64,000 bases of DNA from Salvator merianae (Eukaryota > Chordata > Lepidosauria > Squamata > Teiidae), in assembly GCA_003586115.2 (NCBI GenBank), contig QVOM02000042.1, positions 73,351,472-73,415,471 of the forward strand, written 5' to 3'. The notes beneath the pieces are model-generated. The model was not told where the DNA came from and made no database searches. It was given only the letters and a program-made list of their open reading frames with translations. Every line of letters starts with the position of its first letter. Within the stretch, counting starts at the first letter, position 1. Shown piece by piece: positions 1-12,354 of this stretch. A program made the position numbers and the translations under genes.

Positions 1-1294
1 GTAGTGCACAATGAACAGGTTACATTACTTTAATAAGAAACTGTGGTTTTGTTTTGTTTCTTTTTCTTGGCGGACACCACAAAATACCACTGAAGTTATC
101 TTTCTGCAAATGGTGGTAAGGACCTGAGTACCATAAAACACAATTATCAATGTGTTGATTGGACTACTGTCCTCTGTTAAACCGTGAGGGCACTATAATT
201 ATCTGAGGAAGCCTAGTTGTGAGTACCACCAACTACTGAATGTCATCTTGCAGTGTCCTGAAGTATAGCCTTCTCTGTGGTGTCCTGTGGCAAGGCCTTC
301 TCTGTGATGGAATGCCCTCTCCTCACATGTTTGTGAGGCACCTACTATCATGTCTTTTATGTGCATGCTGAAGCCTATTTGTTTACTTAGCCATTGCCTA
401 TGGAAATGAGTGTCTGTTTAAGTACCTAAGAACATAGAAATGCTGCACTGGATCAGACCATTGCAGGCTCACCCAGGGAACTTTTTCACTGTGCAAGGAC
501 TTGAACCTTGAGATGCTAGTCCTTACACAGTACTTAGAAGTCCATCCTACTGGCAGGTGTAGATTGTATGCTAGTCTCACAGTCTGGTCTCAGTATGCTC
601 CTAGTTGTTTCAGCTTATGGTGGCTTCTATCTGTTTTAGATTGAAACTCTCAGCAGCCTCAGTCAATATGCCCAACATGCGAAGGGCCAGTGCTGCTGCT
701 GAAGATGGAGACACGGTGGCTGCAGGCTCCTTCAACCAATGAAGGTGTCCCAGCACAGCAAGTGGAGACAGGGCATGCAATTCTAGATAGAAATATTGAT
801 ACTAATTCTGAACACTAAGTGGGCAGCTGTGTGTTGGAGATGTATCAGTCCCTCAAGTCTTGGATCATTTCCACACTTGCCTCACTTGGAGCAGTCTAAC
901 TATTCCACTCTAGCCTGTTCCAGACCAAGCACAGCAGGTTCTGCCTACATCATGAGGGTGGGGTACCATCTGTTTGAGACCAACACTGGAGGCACCATAG
1001 CTATACAGTCTACACAACTGACAGTCCACCAAAGGTATCACCCATCCCAGCCAGCAATTAGTAGGTGCCAAAAGAGCCAATATCTTTCCAGTAGAAATGT
1101 AAATACTGAGTATATTGGCCGTCACAGGATTCTTCTAAAACAGGATAAAGGAAGAATGAAAAGAGGGGATAGGATAGAGAACCTTCCTATGGACTTGGCA
1201 TAACCTCCTTGTTCCTAAGGCCACAACCAGCACTCAACATCCTGCACTGTGACCTGAGTCTCTAGAAGTGAAAAGAGTCCTCAGAAGTTTCTAT
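1..1294. other. Non-coding stretch with one CR1-tail fragment
   Basis: I see no gene here. The only recognisable piece is at about 425-520. It reads like the 3' tail region of reptile CR1 elements: an 'AAGAACATAG' start followed by 'CTGGATCAGACCA'. The same phrase type recurs at about 9985-10040 and 36315-36400. The short open frames in this interval have no recognisable domain. Confidence 0.5.
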
Positions 1295-1510
1295 GGCTGC
1301 ATCCACAAGCATTAAAAATGCAGCTCAAAAGCAGCTAGAGGTGGTAGCATGCAGACACAAGTGTTCCCATCCCACCTCTAATCCACATTAAACTTCATAG
1401 AACACATTTTGAATGTGCCTTTTCTGGACTTTAATGTGGATTAATGTACTAGCATGCAGATACTACCACCTCTAAGCTGCTTTTGAGACCACTTTTCCTT
1501 ACGATGAGTG
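1295..1510. mobile_element. Foldback MITE, copy A
   Basis: This is an imperfect long palindrome of about 215 bp. It begins with GGCTGCATCCACAAGCATTA. The left arm (AGCTCAAAAGCAGCTAGAGG) is mirrored on the right by CCTCTAAGCTGCTTTTGAG, around a centre with 'ATCCACATTAAA' and 'TTTAATGTGGAT'. Related copies lie at about 4489-4695, 8374-8582 and 10425-10624. The right terminus here is eroded and no target duplication is clear, so the superfamily is unresolved. Confidence 0.7.
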
Positions 1511-2899
1511 TTGTCGGCACTTATTCTTCCATTGGGATCTTCCCTTCAGGGATCTAGTGTCAATGAGAAGCTAACTTATCTTCTTTGTACATTTCCCAAG
1601 ACAGCAGAAGATGGGGCAGACAGCTGGCTACAGATAATGTGGCTTGACTTAGAGAGGCTGGAAAGCACCTGGAGCCTGCAACTATACAAAGTTGCAACTT
1701 GGCAAAAGAGTGCTATAGATGAACAATTCAACATAGGGATTGGATGTCCAGGGAATCTATCATGACTGAGAAGAGTTTGGTACTGAGGCTGCAGCATAAA
1801 CCTCTAGATAGCTCATTTTAACAGCTGGATTCAAGGGCCAATAGGAGTTCTAGTCAACTGGATTCTACCCTGAAATCTCATGCATTTCAATTATGCCATT
1901 GTGTGAGGTGGGCTAGGGTGGCCAAGGTGAAGATTCATGCTGCATCCACACTGCAGCCCATTAAAGCATCCCTTGAAGTGAACACTCTGGGAGATGATGC
2001 AGAAGTTGCAGCATGGTAGACAAACAGTATTTACCTAGCTGCAATTGCCAGTCCAAGGGCAATTTAGCCAAATAGACACCATGGAAAGGATTGCCTAAAT
2101 TTTTCATCACTGGCTGTGATGAAATTTTTCATCCATCCATAGTTATTCCCCAATATGATAGTTTGGCCACAATGCAAAATTCAGTTAGTGCAGAAGCTTG
2201 CAACTGAATTATTGAGAGGACAAAAACATGGAGTCAAATAACATATGAGAAATATTGGGCTTCAGTACAAACTGGTCTCTGAATGATGTACAGAACATTA
2301 AAGGCATTTTTGGGGATAGGCTTCATTTTCAATATCTGCTGAATGTGAGGATGAAGATCTAATGATAATCTGATCTATTGCCTTGAGCTTGGATGAGTGT
2401 TTTATTGCCTATAAAGAAGGAGAGGGTGTTTCCCCTCTCTTTCAACAGATTAGCTTGCCCATCTGACTTTTGTCTGTGTTTCTTTTTCTGTTACAGAACA
2501 TTTGTTTAATAAAATTAGTCATTGTTTCAAAGCATGACACATGCCCCATGTTTTCATCTAAGGGTGAGGGGAGCAACTAGAGTATGAGATCCAAGTGGCA
2601 ACAGCTCAAGCAGAAACCTTCTTGGTGATGAATACAGCCATCTGTAACTCTCGAACTCTGAAGATGTATCAGGCATCTTTAGTGTATCTGTTCTGTGATG
2701 TTGCTCAAACAGTCATGTTTTGTTAATTGGCTACTGCAATGAGATCTACTCATAAATTACTGTAGTATTTTAGGCAGTCTTATAATTAGATGTGTGAACT
2801 CTTCTGTGACCTTCACATAAGCACAGGATATAAAGGAAAATAAAATAACAATGCCCCCAACAAATGGCAAAGTCAGAGCTCTGCCACAATCCATGGCTG
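1511..2899. other. Non-coding stretch, nothing recognised
   Basis: This interval has only short open frames without domains, no RNA-gene signature and no clear repeat boundary. It is ordinary AT-rich intergenic or intronic DNA as far as can be read. Confidence 0.4.
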
Positions 2900-3320
2900 T
2901 TTCTGTATTTACCTTCATTATCTTGGGCCAGGACAGGATGCTCTGGACTGGGATACACAACATGTCCCACACTGAGACAGCCTGTCACTAAGGAGCAGGA
3001 GATGGCCCATAGCATTCCAGCCATGAGCGCCGACTCCTAAGGCTGGGTCCAGCCCTTGGATCTTGCACCCAGCTTCCAAAGACTGGGAATGAAAATTTCC
3101 AGCCTTTAGAGTTCCCAGGAGGGTCCTATTCAGTGGCGTGCCACTTCCAGTGGCACTTCCTGAAGCATTGCCCAAAAGGTCCCCAACAGACCCACTAGTA
3201 CATCAGTAGACTTCATTGCCAAGGTCTATCAGTAAAGTGTCATTTTAGCATCTTATACCACTCTCTTACTTTATCCAGTGAGGATGAAGTTTTCTAGAAG
3301 AGGGTAGGGCTTTCTCCATC
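2900..3320. mobile_element. Decayed MITE of the 'ACTAGT / TAGACCT hairpin' family
   Basis: The interval contains the family core at about 3189-3240: 'CCCACTAGTACATCAGTAGA', then 'AAGGTCTATCAGT'. It also has a 'GTGGCGTGCCACTTCC' segment like the 24.9-25.3 kb copy ('GTGGCACGCTACTTCC'). The ends are not clear, so the boundaries are approximate. Superfamily assignment to PIF/Harbinger-like elements is inferred from better preserved copies. Confidence 0.5.
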
Positions 3321-3417
3321 CCACACCAGCATGCAGAAGGAAAGCTGCTGCACCCTTTCCTAGACTGTGCTAATGGCGTGCCTTTCTGCACTTACCAGTG
3401 TTCTTTACTAGCAAGTG

Positions 3418-3632
3418 CACTCAGGCAGGGGTCCCCAACCACCGGTCCACGGACCAGGACTGGGCCGTTGGGGTTTTTTTGCCGGTCCGTGCCGCCGCCG
3501 CAGACAACCACTAAACACAACCAAAGCTCCGCCCCTGCCCCACCCCCATCCCGCCCTGCCGAGCCATGAAAAAATGGTCTTGCTTGAAGCCGGTCCCTGG
3601 TGCAAGAAAGGTTGGGGACCACTGCACTAAGG
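3418..3632. mobile_element. hAT-type MITE with 8-bp target duplication
   Basis: A 199-bp element (3426-3624) is flanked by CACTCAGG (3418-3425) and CACTAAGG (3625-3632), an 8-bp duplication with one mismatch. Its termini are CAGGGGTCCCCAACC on the left and GGTTGGGGACCACTG on the right, a 15-bp terminal inverted repeat with one mismatch, followed by GGTCC/GGACC segments. The CAG...CTG ends and 8-bp duplication are hallmarks of hAT transposons. The CAGxGGTCCCCAACC terminus resembles the hAT families that spread horizontally among tetrapods (SPIN/OC1 type), but I cannot confirm the family from memory. It has no transposase. Confidence 0.85.
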
Positions 3633-3689
3633 GCTTTCCTTATGCATGTTACTGTAGAATATGGGAGGTATGCTCTGTCCACACAAGAC

Positions 3690-4060
3690 AGAACATAATC
3701 CAGCCCGAGGGGGGCGGCTGATCTAGATTACTGGTAGTCCTCCACATTGAGGGCTGCTGACACACCAGCTCGGCCTAATCTGGAGCACATAGGCATGCAG
3801 AAGGCACAACTCCATTTTATGAACTATCGGGGAACCCATTTTGGCAGGCTCCAAGGCTAAGAGCTTTCATCCCTTCAGAACCCCCCAGAGGCTGGATCTG
3901 AAGACTGTGGAAGCTTCAGGGCTGGTGTAGGACCAGTGCTGCCATGCAGGCAGTGCCATTCCAGACCATGCCTTACTATGGTCTGAACTAGTGGGCTTCG
4001 TTGGTCCAGACCCACTGGTTTAGATAAGGGAAGGTAAGTGAGAAAAGGCCCTGGTGAGGG
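3690..4060. mobile_element. Decayed MITE related to the hairpin-core family
   Basis: The segment carries 'TCTAGATTACTGGTAGTCC' followed by 'GAGGGCTGCTGACACACCAG', and a 'CCCATTTTGGCAGGCTCCAA' block. These resemble the copies at 32.34-32.8 kb and 61.6-61.95 kb. No termini or target duplication could be fixed. Confidence 0.4.
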
Positions 4061-4488
4061 CAGAAAGGGCCCATATCCTAATCAAATGAAATAATCATAT
4101 ACTCACACTGAATTATATCAATAGTTTACCGAGAAATATTCCTTCTCTTTTTGTGAAACTCTGGCATTCAAGAAGAACATACGCAACATAAAATAAAAGG
4201 CTAGAATTAAAATCTTCACAATTTTCTGTAGCTTTAGTTTTGTTTAAAACTGTGTTCAGGATCATCTTGAACAGTATAGTATCTGGTTTGTATACTGTTT
4301 TTTATGTTCATGAGCCTGTTGTTTCATATTAATCTACAAAGTTTTGTTTTAAAATATATATATAAAAATTAAAACTTAAATACATATGGCACTTATTACA
4401 AAATGCATACTCAAGTACATAATGTATTTCATATATTAGAATATATTAGACATTGAGATTAAGATATTTCTAATATATTGTCATTCAA

Positions 4489-4695
4489 AGTGCACCTGCT
4501 CACATCAAAAAAGTAGTTTGCAAAGTAGAGTTGGTAGCCTACAAACAACAGTGTTCCCACCTCACCTCTAATCTACATTAATGGCCTTATAATTGCATTT
4601 TCTAGTTTTTAATGCAAATTAGAGACACTCATGTGCATGTGCTACCCCCCGAGCCATTTTCAAGCCATTTCTTTTTACTCTGTGTGAATGAAGCC
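4489..4695. mobile_element. Foldback MITE, copy B
   Basis: Same family as copy A. The palindrome is centred on 'CTAATCTACATTAATGGCC' and 'TTTAATGCAAATTAGAG', with the right terminus GTGTGAATGAAGCC. The arms are diverged. Confidence 0.6.
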
Positions 4696-6959
4696 TTGGC
4701 ATATGTGTTTGGGACACTTAAAGGCCAAGAAGATTTAGAGCAGTAAGAAATCCAGAGTTTATGTTCTGATCAATGAATTAATCCAGGAGATGCAAATTAA
4801 GCCTGTCAATTTAAAGACTATACAAGCTGAACTAAAGTCTTATGGCCATTTGAAATTTCATCTCTACATTAAGGGTATGTATAAACCAGCCAACTGATGG
4901 AAAACACGTGGAAAACTGTGAATAAACTACCCCTGATGCTAAATTATTTCCTATCCAATGGGAGTCCAAGAATGGCTATGAAGCCTAACCCTAAACCTAA
5001 AAAGCTTGCAATCTTGCTGAGGCGTGCAACTGTATCCTAGTACAGGCCTCAGCTTCTGGCAGTTTGACTTTTTATGAGACTGTTGTAATAAAGCTGCCCT
5101 GTGATCTTGGCTGTTTGTGCTGTCCCTTATCTCTTTTTCCATCTCAGCTTGACAGTAAAGTAAGTAGACTGAATGCTTTCTGACAGTGTGCTGTGGGTGG
5201 GCCAGAAAATGCTTAACAGCATAGCGTTTTTGATAGCAGTATATTCTAGAAGCATGTAGCATGTTTAGTCAAAAGATTTTAAAGGGCCTGTCTCAGATAT
5301 GGCACTAGGTAAGGCATCTGAGGGCCGCCCCAGTGTCTTTCTCCGGTGGGAATCTTTATGATGTTCCTGGAAGCAAAGAAGGAGAATGCAGTTATATTGT
5401 TACTCCATTCCCTTTATTGCATGCTGGTAAGTATCAATACAATAAATATTATCAATCAGCAAAAGTGTGCAGTGGCATCTTCTGCCTCATTTCAAGTCCC
5501 AAACTAAGCAGTTAAGAGGTCTGAAAGAAAAGCAAAATATGCTGTTTCTTTCCACTAGAAACTCACAGTCAGTGCTTTATCTCTTTAGCCTACATGATAT
5601 CCTCAAGGAAGCCTGGATGTTTTAGACTGGAAAGGTATTAAAGATTGTTCAGGGAAGCTCACTGGCTATTTCTCCGCACTGAGCTGCAATTTCTCAGTGT
5701 GCTTGGAAGAAAAACAGGCTGAAACAAATACAGAGATTTTCCAGACGTGCGCACAGCTCCAGCACTATTCACTGACTTACCTCTTTTTCACACCATTTTG
5801 GACCTGGTTTGTGCCAGCACAGTGCTGGATCGCTTATTTAGGAACTTGCTGTGTCTCAAACAGAACAAAAAATGGTGTGTAGCAGCAAGTTCCTGGATGA
5901 GTGATCTGATCCTGTACCAATGAAGACCATGGAAATCTGAGAGTCTCTTTTGCACCTCTATGTGGAAGCATCAGTATTGTTTCTTTTAAAGCCAACATTT
6001 CTCCAAGCTGTATGGAGACTCCCACAGTGCTATTAATATCACCATAAACAGTCTTCAAAATACCTAGCCTTTTCGATATTTCTAATGGATAAGAAAAACT
6101 GTCCTCTCTACTGTATGGAGAATGAAACCTTATTTACAGTATACAAATATGATGCTCGAAAAAGGATTAAGGAAATGTATTTGGCAATTAGTAGTATGGA
6201 CAGAAATAGCTCTATATGCTTCAGAAAGAAAGAAGCTTAGGGAATGATTCACTCAGCAGCAGATGATACTTAAAACAGTAATGTTCTTACTTTTGCAGGT
6301 CTCTGCATGGATGGCAATCCAGTTAGCTTGAGATGGATCTGTAATTTCTGTAAGGAGGAGACCTTCATTCTCATGGAAATGACTTGCATAAATCCCCATG
6401 ATCCATAGATATAGACATATATTGTCTGAAACATTAAGGAATATTGAACTATGTTTATTAGAGAGCTAGAACAAAATTACTTTATCCTAAACCATAAGTA
6501 CCCAATATGGTGCCCAAGGGCAAGATGTGATGGTTCTCCTCTAGCATCCTCAAAGCTATTATGCCTGCTCACTCAGTGGATAAGGGAAAGAAAAAAAGAA
6601 GAGAATTCTGAAAGGATTCACTTGCCCAAAGAGGCTGAGAAGCCCAACTCTAGAAGATGCATCTTCTTTCTGTCCCCGTAGGCTTCCAACACACACTGAA
6701 ACATCTGATTAAGGTTGTGGCTCCATTATGTAGCAAAGGACATTAAGCAAGGCTTCAGGGCAGTCTCCTTTACTGTAATGGAGACTGGCAACTTTGAGGC
6801 CTTGGTTAAGGAGCCTTTGCTGCATAATAGAAACTCCTTTTAATATGGTCCCATTTATCAATACAGGCAACACATTTTCACAGCTTATCATCTACAGCTT
6901 ATTATCTACTGCCATCCACAGCTGATACTGGAAAAGCAGAATCACAATTTATTATGGAT
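4696..6959. other. Non-coding stretch, one short inverted repeat
   Basis: No gene is recognised. At about 5841-5894 a 12-bp arm AGGAACTTGCTG is matched by CAGCAAGTTCCT across about 30 bases. This is probably the centre of an old MITE. No other structure is supported. Confidence 0.4.
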
Positions 6960-7330
6960 GCTTTCACAGTCAGAAGTATCCTGGTCTAGGAAAGGGTCCA
7001 GGCATCTCCCTTCTTCGTACTGAAGTGGGATAGGGGAAGCTCTGCCCCCTCCTAGAACCCTTTGGTCATACTGAACGAAGTGAGAAATGGCATCCTATCC
7101 TGCTCTTCAAGTAGACCTTGACAATGAGATAATCTACCTGCATACTAGTAGGCCCATGGGGGACCATTTTTGGCAGTGTTCCAGGAAACATCACCAGAAA
7201 TGGCATGCCACTGAAAAGGGCCCTCATGAAACTCCAAAGGCTGGCAAGGAAAAGTGCCCCTCTATTCCAGGATATAAGAGAGTGGGGAGTGTGGAAACAG
7301 CTTATGTATCCACCTTCAAGGGTTGACGTC
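6960..7330. mobile_element. Decayed MITE of the hairpin-core family
   Basis: The core at about 7111-7170 reads 'GTAGACCTTGACAATGAGAT', 'AATCTACCTGCATACTAGTA' and 'GGCCCATGGGGGACCATTTT'. It matches the 24.9-25.3 kb copy in the reverse direction. Ends are not resolved. Confidence 0.5.
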
Positions 7331-8373
7331 ATTCATGAGGCAAAACAGAAAACAAAACAAAAAAACTCAAATAATACTTGTACTGTGGTAAGATATATGT
7401 CAACCCCCTGATGCTGGTATAGAATGTGTGGCTTATCTAATGCCACTTACTAATTTCATGGCAAATGAGATCTGGATCATGAACCATTGTCACACTTATG
7501 CGCCAACTTCTTCTGTTACCTTTTCATAAATTTTGTGCAGTCCTAAGATATTGTGTTGCTTTTCCTATTGATCCTATGAAGTCAAGGGGCATAATATCAA
7601 AGCCAGTCAAATTATATTTACATGAGAAATACACTGTATGTTACCTAGGAGTAAAAATGCAGTTCTTCACTGCTTATTGGAATTCTGTTCTCTTTTCTTC
7701 TAAGCCTGCATTTCCCAAATTATGATACACAACTTGATTTTAGCTGGTACATAGACTGACTTGCTAAAAGTTAAACAAATTTTAAAAAAATAAATGAAGA
7801 GAAGTTTTAAGTGTATACATCATGTACTACATGTGCAGGTGGTACATGAATCTGGCACATGAATGACTGAGGCTTGGGAAGTATGTGGCAACCCTGTGGT
7901 GTAATTATAAGGGTGCCTAAAGATTTTGAGAACAATTCAGGAAGAGCAGTTGTCTTTGGCAGGACCTACAGAGTGCCTTTATGGTGCTTGAATGTAATGG
8001 CACTGCCCCCTCATTGCAATTTTATGTGCAGGAAGAGCTTGCTGTCTGCATGGATGTCATGTTCTTTCCTTTCCATACCAGTATAAGTACTGTTAAAGCA
8101 CTTCATCTTGCTCGAAGAGCTCTTCAAACCACTCTCCCATTTACCCTGCCATTCAAGGGGACTTCTGATCCCCTCAGTGGCATTCCCAGTAGTTGGCCAA
8201 AGACTTATCTTCAATCTTGACAGTACGGGAAGGAGGAGACATATGAACAGTACACCTGCTCTTTAAGAATAGAGCTACAAATGTAGCACCATTCTTTAAT
8301 GCAAAGGGCAGGAGGCACTATGCTGGTAGGGAATCCTCCCATCCTCTGCAAATTCTGCCTTATTGGAAAACAA
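7331..8373. other. Non-coding stretch, nothing recognised
   Basis: Only short domain-free open frames are present. No repeat family could be named. Confidence 0.35.
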
Positions 8374-8582
8374 GGCTGCATTCACACACATTAAAAAGGT
8401 AGCTCAAAAGGAGCTTAGAAGTGGTAGTATGTGGATGCTAGTGTTCTCATCCCACCTCCAATCCACATTAAAAGTCTGATAATTGACTTTGGAAGTATGG
8501 TCTTTACTATGGATTAGAAGAACTAGCATGTTCATGCTGCCACCTCTAAATTGCTTTTGAGTCACTTATTTTAATTGTAGCC
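8374..8582. mobile_element. Foldback MITE, copy C (best preserved)
   Basis: A 209-bp imperfect palindrome begins GGCTGCATTCACACACATTA and ends TTTTAATTGTAGCC. The inner arms are 'AGCTCAAAAGGAGCTTAGAA' and 'CCTCTAAATTGCTTTTGAG'. Copy D ends GGATGTGAATGCAGCC, which supports GGCTGCATTCACAC as the terminal repeat. The flanks show no convincing duplication. Confidence 0.75.
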
Positions 8583-9984
8583 AAAAATGCACAGTTTTAT
8601 AACAGTTGCTTCTTGAGATGGTTGCTGTCTGCTAAATCTCATCCAACATAGACTGAGGCTTCCTCTTCATAGCCTCCAAAAAATCCATTTGTGTGATGGC
8701 ATTTGCCAATTGTTCTTCTGAGTTGGGAAGAGGGATGTGTACATGCCAAGTGCCTCCTGTCTTAACTGGCTTTGAAGTTTCTGCTTTGCATGGTTAATCA
8801 ATGGAAATGAAATGGCTGTGAAAGATAGCCATTTTCTGCCCCATACTTAATTGTGCCAGGCAGAAAGCAGCCCAGATAAGTCTTCCCAAGTGATACTGTG
8901 TCTCCAGATGATGGCGGACAGAAGAGGATGGTAAGCGCTCTCAGGGTTATTCACTGCAATTTCCTAGTGGGACACCCCTGAGGGTGGTTTTACCATCCCT
9001 GGGGCTGTTTATGGCCTGGAAAGGGGGTGGCAATGTGAAGTCACTATTCCCTTGGGGCCCTCACCAGACATCCTTATAGGCACCTCCAGGAGCAAACACA
9101 CTGGGATTCAGGGTATGAACAGTAGCCATGGCAGGCACAGGTCAGTCACCTCACCATGGGTTCTGCTTCTAAGTGAAATGCAAGTAATGAGGGGAACCTT
9201 CCTTGCAGCTACATTGTTTCCATCCCAGTTGGTCCTGCAAGGATTAGAAAATGACTAACTTCTGAACACATTTCTGGTCCAATGAAGAACTGCCCAATGG
9301 GGAAATTGAGGCAGGTAGACCATACATTCCCACTCCATGTTTCCACACATGGAGAAGGTGACCTTAGGTGTCCCAGTCTCTTCTGGAACCATTTAAAGTG
9401 GAATTGAAGTAAGCTGTCTCCCAAGGGAGTTGTGGCAGCTTGGAGCTGATAAGGGGCAGGAACATGTACCTGAAGAGCTCATGGGGCATTCAGATGTGGT
9501 GAGATCCAGCTTCTGGTGTTGAGGCAGATGAGTAGGAAATAAAATGGCTGATAAGCCCGCAGTTCCTGCTTTCCACCTGCATCAAAGACGCTTTTCTATA
9601 CCAGTTTTATCCTAGTGTTCCTTTCTATGCAGAAGGTATAGTTTTTAAAATAAATTATAAGGATAGAAATTTGTTTGTTGCTTTTTGATTTGTTGAAGTA
9701 GATCAAGGTCTTTTCTGCTTTGGCATTTTGCTATGGGAAAATCTTTTGTGATTTTAAAATTTCACTTCCTGAATGACTAGTATTTATACGACTTTTTTTT
9801 TCTGAGTGACTTTTTAAAAATATTCCAGTGAAGCTCACCATAAACCAAAACATTACAACATTTTTTTTATCAAAAATCAAAATTAAAATCCCTGATAAAA
9901 ATTCTAAAATATTAAAAGCACCAAAGTGATGTATCATTTGACAAGATCAAAATCACAGAGTAAATAATTATCCATTATATTCAG
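8583..9984. other. Non-coding stretch, nothing recognised
   Basis: No gene or clear element is visible before the CR1-tail fragment at 9985. Confidence 0.35.
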
Positions 9985-10050
9985 TGGTCATAAGAAGAGC
10001 CCTGCTCAACTGGGCGACAGCCCATCCCGTCTCACACAGTGGCCCACCAA
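9985..10050. mobile_element. CR1 3'-tail fragment
   Basis: The segment contains CATAAGAAGAGCCCTGCTCA and 'GTCTCACACAGTGGCCCACC', the conserved phrase of reptile CR1 tails and tail-sharing repeats. It is a short isolated remnant. Confidence 0.55.
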
Positions 10051-10284
10051 TTGCTTCTAGGCATTCTTAAAAAGAAGACATGGCAAAATTTTCAATTGCT
10101 CTTGACTCCCAGCAAATGGCCTTTAGAAGCATTCTGCCTGTCTCTGCCCGATATTTTTCACATGATTTTTCATAGAACTGCAGCTGCATATGACATTCCA
10201 TTTGCACTACCTGTTCAAGCCCTGGCACCACTTCTTTTGCTTTTCTGCCCTTTGCCCTACTGCCCCCCCCCCGCAAGCACCAGA

Positions 10285-10285
<1 letters not shown>

Positions 10286-10321
<36 letters not shown>
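10286..10321 (+). repeat. (GT)n microsatellite
   Basis: A run of about 17 GT units, preceded by a C tract at 10263-10272. Confidence 0.95.
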
Positions 10322-10424
10322 CAAATTATTATGAATCAATAAGGTTAAGTTTACATTCTTACATTCTAGAGAGGACAGAAGAGAAACATACTGTGTTTTC
10401 ATTTAGAAAAAAAGGTGACTCATA

Positions 10425-10624
10425 AGCACCATAGAGACAGTGGTGCTAGAGACAGTAGCATGAGGCCCCTGTGTTCTCATCCCATCTCCAATCTACCTCT
10501 TGCAATCCAGAATGTTCATTGCAAGAGGGGGGAAGGGAAGACCGGTGTGTGAATGATCCCACCTGTGCAAACCATCTTTAAGCTGCCTCAGCAGTGCTAT
10601 TTTTTACTGGATGTGAATGCAGCC
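10425..10624. mobile_element. Foldback MITE, copy D
   Basis: The right terminus GGATGTGAATGCAGCC is intact. The interior shows the family phrases 'GTTCTCATCCCATCTCCAAT' and 'TTTAAGCTGCCTCAGCAG'. The centre differs from the other copies: it carries 'CTTGCAATCCAGAATGTTCA' facing 'TTGCAAG'. Confidence 0.6.
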
Positions 10625-12354
10625 ATAGTAAAAACAGGTGCCTTTATACTTGAATCAGCCACTGCACCTCAGGTTGCTGCCATATGAGGTGAGATAGAAA
10701 AATTGCTGAGGAAGATGGTAGTTATGTTGCTCCCAGGCCTTTCCTTGAAACAAACTGGATGGTGCTGCTGGAGAAGAAAGTATTGGAGAGAACTACTATG
10801 CCTTGCTTCATGCAAAAGTAAGAGGGTTTTGCTAAGGAGGAAGAAGCAGATTAGGAGTTAGTATTTGTCTGGAATAAGGAATCCACATTGATTATCTGAC
10901 AACATTATCTTGTGTATGTCAATTGAAAGAAAAGATCAAGCATGAAATACGTAAGGTTTACAAATAAGCTATTTAAAAAAAAATAGGAAGAGCAGGAAGA
11001 CACTTTACCTGAGAGATGATAAATGAGAGGAAGCGTATGATTTGCTTGATGTCAGCTGCAAACTGCTTGTATCCAGGAACAAAGTGCCCTTTCCTTTTCG
11101 TTGGCTTGAAGTTGCCAAGGTTTTGTTTTCCTGGAAAGTACTCCATTCATAGGGCAGAAGAAACAGCGTCACAACAAAGCTCCCTCCCTTCCTACACCTC
11201 CTTCTTCTGAGCGACTGAATTCCTCAGCTGAGCTTAGAGAAAGGCAACGTTTTTTTTTTATATTCAGGCATGTCTAGTGAAACAAACAAAATTAGTTGGA
11301 GGTAATGTACGTGAGGCTTCCTAACCACAAAAAAAGAATAATCCTGGTTTTCAGAACAAACCTGCCTTCTGTAATGGATTTCTAAAAGAAATAAATGGTT
11401 TTGTGTTACCTTTTAGAAAATGGAATAGCTTATAGGCAATACATACTGTAAGGCATCAGAATGCAGGTGACTCTTAGAAGGCATGTCACCTGACCTAAAA
11501 AGCTTTTCTGGAGTTTCTTCTTCATAATTTTACATATTTCCTCTCCTTTGCAATGATTAACCTTGCAGAAGCCCTGGACTCCTTTCCATCTGGCCACCCC
11601 ATCTGCCCTGTGCAGCTCTGCCCAGTGGTACTCTCTCTATGCATTATCAATGCTTTTAAGCAACTGCAGTAGCTACAAGGTACAAGGAAGCAAAGCAGAA
11701 TAGAAGCTTATATTAAAACATTGTCCTCAAAGTGGTACATTGTGCCATTTGTATTTTTACTGTCTCCAGATTTCAGGAGTTGTATTTTGGAGATACCAGT
11801 GAGGTGGGAAAACTGTGAGCCCATTGTCTAGTGGGTCAGAAAATGAGAACAGCACTGCAGTCGCAATTTAAAAGCTATATTAAAGATCACCTATAGGTGG
11901 GTGCCACCTGCACTAAGGCAACATGAGATCCCTAGCACGGTATAAGCAAGGTGAATGTAGCCTTTGAGGCCAGTACAGAAGATCACATGGCATCCATTAA
12001 CAGTTTCTTGTTTCACATCCTGTTCTCCCCCTTACTGCAGCCATGTCTCCCCAGTGCACAATTCCCAATAAGGTTCTGCAATAACTGCTTATTCAGCAAC
12101 TTAGTCTATATACTCAGTGTCATCCCATATAAGGATAGTTATTTCTTAAGTGTTGATATACATTTTAACATGCCATAAAGCTGATTCTTGCTGAATCTCA
12201 TGCTTTCCCACCAAGATGCTTGGCCAAAAAAGGAAACTAAAGATGTCTGAAAAGGGAGGCTGACAGCAAAAGGGATGTGTGCAAAATTCATGCGCAAGGT
12301 CATGGTGAAAGATAAATGAGAGCTAAAATTGCTCTGCATTAGTAATGCTAGGCC
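10625..12354. other. Non-coding stretch, nothing recognised
   Basis: No gene, RNA or repeat boundary could be supported in this interval. Confidence 0.35.

Noticed and set aside
796..1203. 135-codon plus-strand open frame
   Set aside because: No family resemblance, and an opposing frame overlaps it. Not enough to call a gene.
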